From Streptacidiphilus jiangxiensis (GTDB taxonomy: Bacteria; Actinomycetota; Actinomycetes; Streptomycetales; Streptomycetaceae), in the NCBI RefSeq assembly GCF_900109465.1, contig NZ_FOAZ01000002.1:248001-312000 (forward strand): DNA of 64,000 nt. Reading direction: 5' to 3'. The notes beneath the pieces are model-generated. The model saw nothing but the letters and a program-made list of their open reading frames with translations, was not told where the DNA came from and made no database searches. Shown here one piece after another: positions 18,533-27,862 of this stretch (its first letter is position 1; the number at the start of each line of letters is the position of its first letter). The translations under genes and the position numbers were made by a program.

Positions 18533-20287
18533 GTGACGACCGGTCGGACCGCCCTGCGCTTCGCGCACCAGCTGCTCGACCCCGGCAGCTGGACCAGCTG
18601 GGACACCCCTCCCCGGGGCAACCCCACCGACGGCCCCTACGCCGACGCGCTGGCCCGCGCACGCGAACGCAGCGGCGGCGCGGACGAGTCGGTGCTGACC
18701 GGCGAGGGCCGTGTCGACGGCCACCGGATCGCCCTCGTCGTCGGCGAGTTCGGCTTCCTCGCGGGCTCGGTGGGCGTGGCGGCGGCCGATCGCCTGCTGC
18801 AGGCCGTCCGCCGCGCGACGGCCGAACGCCTCCCCCTGCTCGCCTGCCCCGCGACCGGCGGCACCCGCATGCAGGAGGGCACCCCCGCGTTCGTCGGCAT
18901 GGTCCCGATCGTGGCCGCGCTCGCCGCCCACAAGGCGGCGGGGCTGCCGTACCTGGTCCACCTCCGCCACCCCTGCACCGGCGGCGTCCTCGCCTCCTGG
19001 GGATCCCTCGGCCAGCTCACCACGGCAGAACCGGGCGCCCTGATCGGCTTCCTCGGCCCACGCGTCTACGAGGCGCTGTACGGACAGGAGTTCCCGCCGG
19101 GCGTGCAGCAGGCGGAACACCTGGAACGCCTGGGCACGATCGACGCGGTCCTCCCGACGGACGCCGTCCGCGCCCGGGTGGCCGACATCCTCACCATCCT
19201 GGCTCCGCAACCCACCACAATGGGCCCCCGCGCTGCGGCGGCCCCGGCGGGCCCGGCCTCCGGCCCTGTCGACGCGCCCAACGCGAGCCCGGCAGCAGAC
19301 CGCCCACCCACTGCGACGGGCCCGGCGGCGGAGACGGCGTCACCGCCCGCCTCGAGCCCGGTGGCCGGCCAGGCGCCGTCGGTCGGAGGGCCAGCAGGCC
19401 TGGTGGCGGCGCCCGCCGAGGCGGGCGACGTGTGGCGGTCCGTGCAGGTGACGCGGGCGGGTGGGCGGCCGGGGTTGGCGGACGTGCTGGGTGCCGCGGA
19501 GGCGGTGGTGCGGATGTCCGGCACGCAGGCCGGGGAGCGGGACGAGGCGCTGACCGTCGCGCTGGCCCGGTTCGGGGAGCGTGCGTGTGTGGTCGTCGGG
19601 CACGACCGGGCCGCCGCCGCGCGGCAGGGGCAGGACGTGGGGCCGGGTGGTCTCCGCGCCGCACGGCGCGGCATGCGGTTGGCCGCCGAGTGGGGCCTGC
19701 CGCTGCTGACGGTCATCGACACCGCCGGGGCGCGGCTCAGCCGGGAGGCCGAGGAGGGCGCGCTGGCGGGCGAGATCGCCCGGTGCCTGCAGGAGCTGAC
19801 GACACTTCCGGTCCCGACGCTGAGCGTGCTGCTCGGCCAGGGCACCGGCGGCGCCGCGCTCGCACTGCTCCCGGCCGACCGGGTGCTGGCCACCGAGCAC
19901 GCCTGGCTGACGCCGCTCCCACCGGAGGGCGCCTCGGTGATCCTGCACCGCACCACGGACCGCGCCGCGGAGCTCGCCCGCGCCCAGCGCATCGGCGCAG
20001 CCGACCTGCTCCGCGACGGCACCGTGGACCGGATCATCCCCGAGCCCCCGGCGACCGCCGCGACCGCCGCGACCGCCACGAACGCCGACGCGCTGGTCGA
20101 GTCGGTCGTCGCGGCGGTCCGCGCCGAGCTGGCGGCCCTGCCGCCGGTGCTCGGGGTGCACCCGGCACAGCTGGCCCGGCGACGCGGCGGACGCGGCTCG
20201 GCCTTCGCCCGCCCCGATGCCGCCGTGACCTCAACCGAGCAGCAGGCGGACGGCGAGGGCGAGGATGACCGCGCTCGACACCAGTGA
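18533..20287 (+). CDS. Fused AccD-AccA type acyl-CoA carboxyltransferase
   Basis: A 584-residue protein from GTG 18533 (GGGGAG upstream). The N-terminal half (about 1-225) is beta-carboxyltransferase-like: GEGRVDGHRIALVVGEFGFLAGSVG and PATGGTRMQEG. The C-terminal half (about 300-575) is alpha-carboxyltransferase-like: LPLLTVIDTAGARLSREAEE and VLLGQGTGGAALAL. Between them lies a Pro/Ala-rich linker of about 75 residues. The four-cysteine zinc ribbon of normal AccD is absent. No biotin carboxylase or biotin carrier gene lies nearby, so it must work with partners elsewhere or have another acyl-CoA role. The last 57 nt overlap the convergent LysE gene. Confidence 0.85.
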   Translation: MTTGRTALRFAHQLLDPGSWTSWDTPPRGNPTDGPYADALARARERSGGADESVLTGEGRVDGHRIALVVGEFGFLAGSVGVAAADRLLQAVRRATAERLPLLACPATGGTRMQEGTPAFVGMVPIVAALAAHKAAGLPYLVHLRHPCTGGVLASWGSLGQLTTAEPGALIGFLGPRVYEALYGQEFPPGVQQAEHLERLGTIDAVLPTDAVRARVADILTILAPQPTTMGPRAAAAPAGPASGPVDAPNASPAADRPPTATGPAAETASPPASSPVAGQAPSVGGPAGLVAAPAEAGDVWRSVQVTRAGGRPGLADVLGAAEAVVRMSGTQAGERDEALTVALARFGERACVVVGHDRAAAARQGQDVGPGGLRAARRGMRLAAEWGLPLLTVIDTAGARLSREAEEGALAGEIARCLQELTTLPVPTLSVLLGQGTGGAALALLPADRVLATEHAWLTPLPPEGASVILHRTTDRAAELARAQRIGAADLLRDGTVDRIIPEPPATAATAATATNADALVESVVAAVRAELAALPPVLGVHPAQLARRRGGRGSAFARPDAAVTSTEQQADGEGEDDRARHQ

Positions 20288-20869
20288 GGTCCACAGGCGT
20301 CCCCCCGGTCCGCTCAGCACCCGGCCGAGCAGCGCCCCGCCGCCGGCCAGCAGCAGCTGCCAGCTCGCGGACGCCACGAACGCGGCGGCCACGAACAGCG
20401 CCTTGGCAGGCCGGTCCGGTACGGCCGCGCCCTGTCCGGCGAGGACGAGCGCGGCGAAGTACACCACCGTCGCGGGGTTGAGCAGGGTGATGCCGAGGAA
20501 GGCGAGCCAGGCCCGGAGGGGCCCGGTCGTCGTCACCACGGAGCGCTGGGCGAGCTCCCCGGTGCGGTGGCGGTGGATCGCGGTGGCCGCGCCGCGGCAG
20601 GCCAGGGCGGCGAGCACCACCACCGACGCCCAGCGCAGCGGCCCGGCCACGGGCCTCAGCGCCGGGGCCAGCGCGGCCCCGCCGACGACGGCGACCAGCG
20701 CGTACACCCCGTCCGCGCTCGCCACACCCAGCGCGGCGGCCGCGCCGACGCGCCACGAGGTCCGCGCGGTCAGCGCGACGAGCAGCGCGCCGACGGCGCC
20801 CACCGGCATCGCGATCCCGTAGCCGGCCACCATCCCGGCCGCCACGGCCGCGCCCAGGTGCGCGCTCAC
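20231..20869 (-). CDS. LysE/RhtB family amino acid exporter
   Basis: A 212-residue membrane protein. I set the start at GTG 20869, giving MSAHLGAAVAAGMVAGYGIAMPVGAVG, the usual LysE opening; the open frame extends upstream without family similarity. About six helices are visible, with the conserved LLNPATVVYF and WQLLLAGGGALLG segments. Members export basic or neutral amino acids. No clear Shine-Dalgarno sits next to the GTG; GGAGGGG occurs about 20 nt upstream. The gene's 3' end runs 57 nt into the opposite carboxyltransferase gene. Confidence 0.85.
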   Translation of the reverse strand: MSAHLGAAVAAGMVAGYGIAMPVGAVGALLVALTARTSWRVGAAAALGVASADGVYALVAVVGGAALAPALRPVAGPLRWASVVVLAALACRGAATAIHRHRTGELAQRSVVTTTGPLRAWLAFLGITLLNPATVVYFAALVLAGQGAAVPDRPAKALFVAAAFVASASWQLLLAGGGALLGRVLSGPGGRLWTSLVSSAVILALAVRLLLG

Positions 20870-21065
20870 GAGCGCGGCGGCAGCGTCGACCCCTCCGGGA
20901 GGCCGACCTGCTGTCGGCGCGCGACCGCTCCGTCCGCCCCGAGCAGGGGGACAAGGGAGGAGGACGGCACGGGCAGCGGCGGGCGACAGAAGGTCATGAC
21001 CGCATCCTGGGACGCCGCACGCGCCGAGGGCAACGTCTTTTCGCCGAGGTGGGAGGATCCTCGTC

Positions 21066-21509
21066 ATGAACCTGCCCCATCCCGATGACCTGACCTCGCT
21101 CGTCCTGCGCACCGACTTCAGCGACGACTCCGCCTGGGCGGCGCTGCAGGCCGCGATCGACGACGGTGACGAGAGCCGTCACGCGACCTACGTCAGCGAT
21201 CCGGCGTTCGCCGGCGCCACCGTCCAGTCGCTCGTCGACGCGGACGGCTCCGCCGTCGAGAAGGACAAGCTCTACTACCTCTTCGTCGCGGACGAGACCA
21301 CCATGACCGACCCGGAGCACCCGCTCCTGGCCGTCGACCTGGCCGACGAGCCGGGCCGCGCCTTCCGGGTGCCGCCGGGCTGGTACGCGGACGTCTCCAC
21401 CAACCTGACGATCGCCAACATGGACTTCGTGGAGTTCGCCGACGCCGCCGACGCCTCGGGCACCTACCGCGGCTTCCATGACGACGACGCCTCTGCTCCC
21501 GTCGGCTGA
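21066..21509 (+). CDS. DUF6924-like hypothetical cytoplasmic protein
   Basis: A 147-residue acidic protein starting MNLPHPDDLTSLVLRTDFSD. The order 'sLviRtDfsDd.aW..l..ai' near the N-terminus and 'vDl.....faFRvpp......v..NLsiaNmdf.eFa' near the C-terminus (FRVPPGWYADVSTNLTIANM) match a small family widespread in streptomycetes with no known function. No membrane segment. Good RBS (GGGAGG, 12 nt upstream). Confidence 0.8.
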   Translation: MNLPHPDDLTSLVLRTDFSDDSAWAALQAAIDDGDESRHATYVSDPAFAGATVQSLVDADGSAVEKDKLYYLFVADETTMTDPEHPLLAVDLADEPGRAFRVPPGWYADVSTNLTIANMDFVEFADAADASGTYRGFHDDDASAPVG

Positions 21510-21561
21510 GCAGCCGAACGGTCGGCTTGCGTGAGCGGGGAGGCCCCTCCAGGGTGGTGGT

Positions 21562-22101
21562 GTGTCCGCCGAAACGACTCCCGCCACCGCCCGGTTGATC
21601 GTCCTGCGCCATGCCAAGTCGGCGTGGCCCGAAGGTGTACCCGACCTGGAACGGCCGCTCGCCGAGCGCGGGCGGCACGACGCGCCGCGCATGGGCGCGT
21701 GGCTGCGGCAAGCGGGTCTGGCGCCGGAGCTGGTGCTGTGCTCCCCGGCGCGGCGTACCCGGGAGACCTGGGCGCTCGTCGCCGAGGAGCTCGGCAGTGC
21801 ACCGATCGTGGCGTTCGAGCCCCGGGTGTACGGCGCCGAGGTCGAGGAGCTGCTGCAGGTGCTGCGCGAGGTACCCCGGGAGATCGGGACGGTGCTGCTG
21901 GTGGCGCACTTCCCCGGGGTGCAGGGCCTGGTGCAGGAGCTCGTGGACGGTGGCGACGGCGTCGCGCTGGAGCGGTTGAACGAGAAGTTCCCGACCGCCG
22001 GGGCCGCAGTGGTCGAGCTCCCGCCCGACTGGGCCGCGCTGCGGCGCGGCACCGGCACGCTCACGGCGTTCACCGTGCCGAGACAGCTGCCGTCCGATTA
22101 G
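21562..22101 (+). CDS. SixA-type histidine phosphatase
   Basis: A 179-residue member of the histidine phosphatase (phosphoglycerate-mutase-like) superfamily, SixA branch. The catalytic RHAKS motif places His17 as the phosphorylated residue; the second His is in VAHFPGVQGLVQEL, and the conserved CSPARRTRETW follows the usual spacing. SixA proteins dephosphorylate phosphohistidine in relay proteins, but streptomycete substrates are unknown. GTG start; independent gene. Confidence 0.88.
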   Translation: MSAETTPATARLIVLRHAKSAWPEGVPDLERPLAERGRHDAPRMGAWLRQAGLAPELVLCSPARRTRETWALVAEELGSAPIVAFEPRVYGAEVEELLQVLREVPREIGTVLLVAHFPGVQGLVQELVDGGDGVALERLNEKFPTAGAAVVELPPDWAALRRGTGTLTAFTVPRQLPSD

Positions 22102-22244
22102 CAGAGAACTGTACTGACCTGCATAAACGCCCGTTCCGGTGATTCGTGCGGGATACATCGACACGCTTCTGGTCGCGCGCATAAAGGCGCCGTAAAGTTG
22201 GATGGTGTGAGGTCCTGATCGAGCCGCTCGGAAGGATCACGACC

Positions 22245-22871
22245 ATGAGCAACGAGACACCCGCGCCGTCGAGCACGCTCGCGGCCACCACCCCCACCCA
22301 CGCCGATCCGGCCCCGCTCGGGCTGGCCGGCTTCGCGTTGACCACCTTGCTGCTCTCGTTCGTCAACGCCAACATCATCAAGGAGTCCGGCGCGATCCTC
22401 GTCGTGCTCGGGCTGGCCGCGTTCTACGGAGGCCTGGCGCAGTTCATCGCCGGCGTCCTCGAATGGCGCCGCGGCAACACCTTCGGCCTGATGGCCTTCT
22501 GCTCCTACGGTGCCTTCTGGCTCTCGTACTACTGGATCGTGACGCACCTGTCCGCCGCCTCCGGCGACGTGCACCAGGCGATCGGGCTCTACCTGATCGG
22601 GTGGTGCGTCATCACGGCCTACCTGGCCCTGGCCTCGCTGCGCACCAACCTCGCGGTGATCGCCGTCTTCGTGCTGCTGACGGTCACGTTCCTGCTCCTG
22701 GCCATCGGCGCCTTCCAGAACGGCACGCCCTCGCCCGACGCGATGACCAAGGTGGGCGGGTGGTTCGGCATCGTCACGGCCGCCGCCGCGTTCTACGCCT
22801 CCGCCGCCGTCGTGGTCAACGCGCAGCACAAGCGCACCGTACTGCCCCTGCCCACGCTGCCCGGCAGCTGA
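22245..22871 (+). CDS. Acetate/succinate transporter of the GPR1/FUN34/YaaH (SatP) family
   Basis: A 208-residue protein with six hydrophobic helices beginning at LGLAGFALTTLLLSFVNANI (the family NPAPLGL-type signature appears as ADPAPLGLAGF) and the segment FYGGLAQFIAGVLEWRRGNTF typical of acetate channels. It takes up acetate or succinate. It sits 14 nt ahead of acetyl-CoA synthetase, so uptake and activation of acetate are coupled in one operon. Confidence 0.93.
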   Translation: MSNETPAPSSTLAATTPTHADPAPLGLAGFALTTLLLSFVNANIIKESGAILVVLGLAAFYGGLAQFIAGVLEWRRGNTFGLMAFCSYGAFWLSYYWIVTHLSAASGDVHQAIGLYLIGWCVITAYLALASLRTNLAVIAVFVLLTVTFLLLAIGAFQNGTPSPDAMTKVGGWFGIVTAAAAFYASAAVVVNAQHKRTVLPLPTLPGS

Positions 22872-22885
22872 GGGAGCGGACGGCC

Positions 22886-24889
<2,004 letters not shown>

Positions 24890-24896
24890 CGCTACG

Positions 24897-26438
24897 TCAG
24901 CCCGTGGTGGCAAGACGGTCCGCCACGGCGGCGAGCACCGACTCGCCGTCGACGGCGGGCCCGTCCGCGGCGTGGCAGACGTAGCCGTCCGGCCGGATCA
25001 GCAGGACGGCGGCGCCGAGATCCTCGAAGCAGCTCGCCCGGACGAGGTCGACGCGCGGCGGGAGGGGGAGACCCTCGGGCAGCGCGCCGGCCAGGTCCAG
25101 CAGGACGGCGTGCCCGGCGGCGAACAGGGCCGACAGCCGGACCGGACCGGCGTCGGTCTCCAACTCGGCGTCCGGCACCCGCTGCCCCGTCAGCGGGTGG
25201 ACGCCCGGGAGCGGGTAGCGCAGCGAGAGGCCGGACATCAGGCCCGCCAGGTGGCGGTTGGCGTCGGGCAGCCGCAGCAGGTCGGTCACGATGTCGCGCA
25301 GCGCCGCCAGGTCCTCGCTGGGCTGCGGGTCGGCCAGCAGGCGCTGGGCCGAGGTGTGGTGCAGGACCTGCGCGGCGACGGGGTGCCGTTCGGCGTGGTA
25401 GCTGTCCAGCAGGCTGCGCGGCGCTCGGCCCTGCACGGTGGCGGCGAGTTTCCAGCCGAGATTGAGGGCGTCCTGCAGGCCGAGATTGAGGCCCTGGCCG
25501 CCCAGCGGCGGGTGGATGTGCGCGGCGTCGCCCGCGAACAGCACCCGGCCGGCGCGGTACTGCTCCAACTGGCGGGTGGCGTCGGTGAACCGTGAGGCGT
25601 TGAGGACGTCACCGAGGGCCGTCGGCTCGCCGTACACGGCGCGGAGCGCGGCGGTGATCTCCTCGTCGGTGACGGGGGTGTCGTGTTCGACCTCGGCCGC
25701 AGCACCCCTGGCCGTGTCCATCTGTCCCGCTGCCCGCCCGAAGGTGAACCGGTAGCGGTCCTCGCCGAGCGGGGCCAGCATCGCCCAGTAGCCGCCGCCC
25801 TGACGCATCAGCGCGCTCATGTGACCGAGCTGCCGCGGCACGGACTCCGACACGGCGGAGAGCCGGATGTCGGCCAGCACCGCGTCATGGGTGCCGGGCC
25901 GACCGGGGAACGGCAGCCCGAGCAGCTTGCGCACCGTGCTGTGCCCGCCGTCGCACGCCACCAGGTACCGGGCCCGGACCCGCGTGCCGTCGCCGGTCGT
26001 CGCCACCACGCCGTCGCCGTCGCCATCGTCGCCGTCGTCGGTCGCGACCTGTGTGACGGGCGCGCCGCGCAGCACCCGCGCGCCGAGGTCGACCGCCCGC
26101 CGCTCCAGCACGTCCTCGATCTCGAACTGCGCGACGGCGAGCGGGAACGGGTGCCGGGTGTGCCAGGACGTGCAGTCCAGCGCCACCGGCAGACCCCCGA
26201 AGTGTCCACCGACCGGCTCGCGGGGCGTCGCCCGCTCCAGGATCGGCGCGAGCAGACCGCGGAGCTCCAGCAACTCGGCGCTTCGCGGCTGGATCCCGCC
26301 GCCCTTCACCTGCTCGACGCGCTGCTCCAAGCGCTCCAGCACGACGGTGCCGACCCCGGACAGGGCCAGCTCGTACGCCAGCATCAGCCCCGTCGGGCCT
26401 GCGCCCACGACGAGGACCTCGGTCTCGATCTCAGCCAT
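24897..26438 (-). CDS. FAD-dependent aromatic monooxygenase (class A)
   Basis: A 513-residue flavoprotein hydroxylase. The N-terminal Rossmann motif VVGAGPTGLMLAYEL, the DG motif LVACDGGHSTVRK and the GD motif LFAGDAAHIHPPLGGQG are all present, followed by the C-terminal thioredoxin-like domain. The family hydroxylates phenols, polyketides or antibiotics (Rox and tetracycline-inactivating enzymes are relatives). ATG 26438 fits the family start. A TetR gene is transcribed divergently 81 nt away, suggesting inducible detoxification. Confidence 0.92.
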   Translation of the reverse strand: MAEIETEVLVVGAGPTGLMLAYELALSGVGTVVLERLEQRVEQVKGGGIQPRSAELLELRGLLAPILERATPREPVGGHFGGLPVALDCTSWHTRHPFPLAVAQFEIEDVLERRAVDLGARVLRGAPVTQVATDDGDDGDGDGVVATTGDGTRVRARYLVACDGGHSTVRKLLGLPFPGRPGTHDAVLADIRLSAVSESVPRQLGHMSALMRQGGGYWAMLAPLGEDRYRFTFGRAAGQMDTARGAAAEVEHDTPVTDEEITAALRAVYGEPTALGDVLNASRFTDATRQLEQYRAGRVLFAGDAAHIHPPLGGQGLNLGLQDALNLGWKLAATVQGRAPRSLLDSYHAERHPVAAQVLHHTSAQRLLADPQPSEDLAALRDIVTDLLRLPDANRHLAGLMSGLSLRYPLPGVHPLTGQRVPDAELETDAGPVRLSALFAAGHAVLLDLAGALPEGLPLPPRVDLVRASCFEDLGAAVLLIRPDGYVCHAADGPAVDGESVLAAVADRLATTG

Positions 26439-26519
26439 CTCGGCTCCTTTCTCACCCAGGAGCAAATATATACCAAGTGCAGAAATACCCTCGGGCACGC
26501 CTCCTGCTACGGTTCGGGC
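26439..26519. promoter_or_regulatory. Divergent promoter region of monooxygenase and TetR
   Basis: This 81-nt spacer contains an AT-rich island unusual for this DNA (AAATATATACC and AGAAATACC, 26464-26491), with a repeated A(A/T)ATACC element in direct orientation. It likely holds both promoters and the TetR operator. I see no perfect palindrome, so the exact operator is not assigned. Confidence 0.55.
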
Positions 26520-27170
26520 ATGGACGACGACGCCAGGCCGGGCCTGCGGGAACGCAAGAAGCAACGCACCCACGCGGCCATCTCGGACGCGGCGATCGCA
26601 CTCTTCCTCGAGCACGGGTTCAACCAGGTCTCGGTGGCCCAGGTGGCCGAGGCGGCCGAGGTGTCCAAACGGACCCTCTTCGCCTACTTCCCCACCAAGG
26701 AGGACCTGGTGGTGCACCGACTCGCCGACCACGAGACCGAGTCGGCCCGCGTCGTCCGCGCCCGCGAGGCGGGCACCACCCCGCTCGCCGCCCTGCGCGG
26801 GCACTTCCTGGCCGGACTGGACGCCCGCGACCCGATCACCGGTCTCAACGACCACCCGGTGGCCCTGCGCCTCACCCGGATGATCAACGACGCGCCGACC
26901 CTGGTGGCGCGCATGGACCGGTTCAAGCGCGGCGCGGAGCTCGCCCTCGCCGAGGCCCTGCACGAAACCGCGAACCTGCCGGACCTCACCGCCCGCCTGA
27001 CCGCCGTCCAGATCGTCTCCGTGCAGTGGGAGCTGGCCCAGGAGAACGCCGCGCACATGGCGTCCGGGGAGTCCGCCGACGACCGCCACGCGGGCGCCGT
27101 GGCCGACGCGGAGCTCGGGTTCGCCCTGCTCGACCGCGGACTGGGCTCACTGACGCGAGGGCCCGCCTGA
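26520..27170 (+). CDS. TetR family repressor, divergent to the monooxygenase gene
   Basis: A 216-residue regulator. The N-terminal HTH spans about residues 10-60: RKKQRTHAAISDAAIALF followed by FNQVSVAQVAEAAEVSKRTLFAYFPTKEDLV, a textbook TetR domain. The C-terminal half is helical and Ala-rich, forming the ligand pocket. By position it represses the flavin monooxygenase and itself. ATG 26520. Confidence 0.93.
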   Translation: MDDDARPGLRERKKQRTHAAISDAAIALFLEHGFNQVSVAQVAEAAEVSKRTLFAYFPTKEDLVVHRLADHETESARVVRAREAGTTPLAALRGHFLAGLDARDPITGLNDHPVALRLTRMINDAPTLVARMDRFKRGAELALAEALHETANLPDLTARLTAVQIVSVQWELAQENAAHMASGESADDRHAGAVADAELGFALLDRGLGSLTRGPA

Positions 27171-27352
27171 CCCTCCGCGTCGGATCAGGCCGGATTGTCT
27201 GATGCGGCGAGCGTGCGCGCCGGACGGGCCGAGCGGCTGTCCTCCGATCGGGTCGAGCTGCCGCCGCGTCGCGCGTCGCGGGAAGTGGCGGCCGGTCATG
27301 CCGCCGAGACTCGGCCGCACGACCCGCACGAAGCGATGTGGAGGCTCATCCG

Positions 27353-27733
27353 ATGAAGCGACTTCCCCCCGTCGGCCACGCGCTGCTGACAGGCGCGACC
27401 CTGGCCGTGACCGTCGCCCTCGCGCCACCGGCCGCCGCAGCGCCCGCCGACGCCGGCCACTGGCAGACGCTCTCCTGTGACAAGGGCCAGGCCGCCTACT
27501 GGGAGCCGCTGAACCACACCCCCGGCATCTTCCTCCAGTGCGACCGCCCGGACGACGCCGCGAGTGCGGTCACCACCGGCATGATGGCGACCCGCTTCGA
27601 ACGCGAGAACGCCATCGCGGCGCAGCTCCAGCAGGACCACGACCTGACCCTGGGCATCGAGACGCCTTGCCGCGTCGGCGACCTCGCCTCCGTCTCCGGC
27701 CGCTTCGGTCAGTGCGTGGCCGACCCGCGCTGA
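27353..27733 (+). CDS. Small secreted hypothetical protein
   Basis: A 126-residue frame starting at ATG 27353 (GGAGG 6-10 nt upstream; an ATG 15 nt earlier is less well placed). Residues 1-27 form a signal peptide (MKRLPPVGHALLTGATLAVT) with a likely cut after PAAAA. The mature part has four cysteines (SCDK, LQCDR, ETPCRV, GQCVA), probably two disulfides. No family recognised. Confidence 0.65.
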   Translation: MKRLPPVGHALLTGATLAVTVALAPPAAAAPADAGHWQTLSCDKGQAAYWEPLNHTPGIFLQCDRPDDAASAVTTGMMATRFERENAIAAQLQQDHDLTLGIETPCRVGDLASVSGRFGQCVADPR

Positions 27734-27862
27734 CGCACTCGGCCCCTGCGGGCCTTCGCTCCTTCGGCCCAGTCACGACGTGTCCGCGCCAACTTGTCCC
27801 GCCCCGCGCGCACGCTGATGGCCTGCGGCCGAATCGCGGCCTTGTTCAGCTGGAGGTGGTGC

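Noticed and set aside
18533-20287. Malonate decarboxylase MdcD-MdcE fusion
   Set aside because: No mdcA, mdcC, mdcG or transporter genes nearby; kept as a generic carboxyltransferase fusion.
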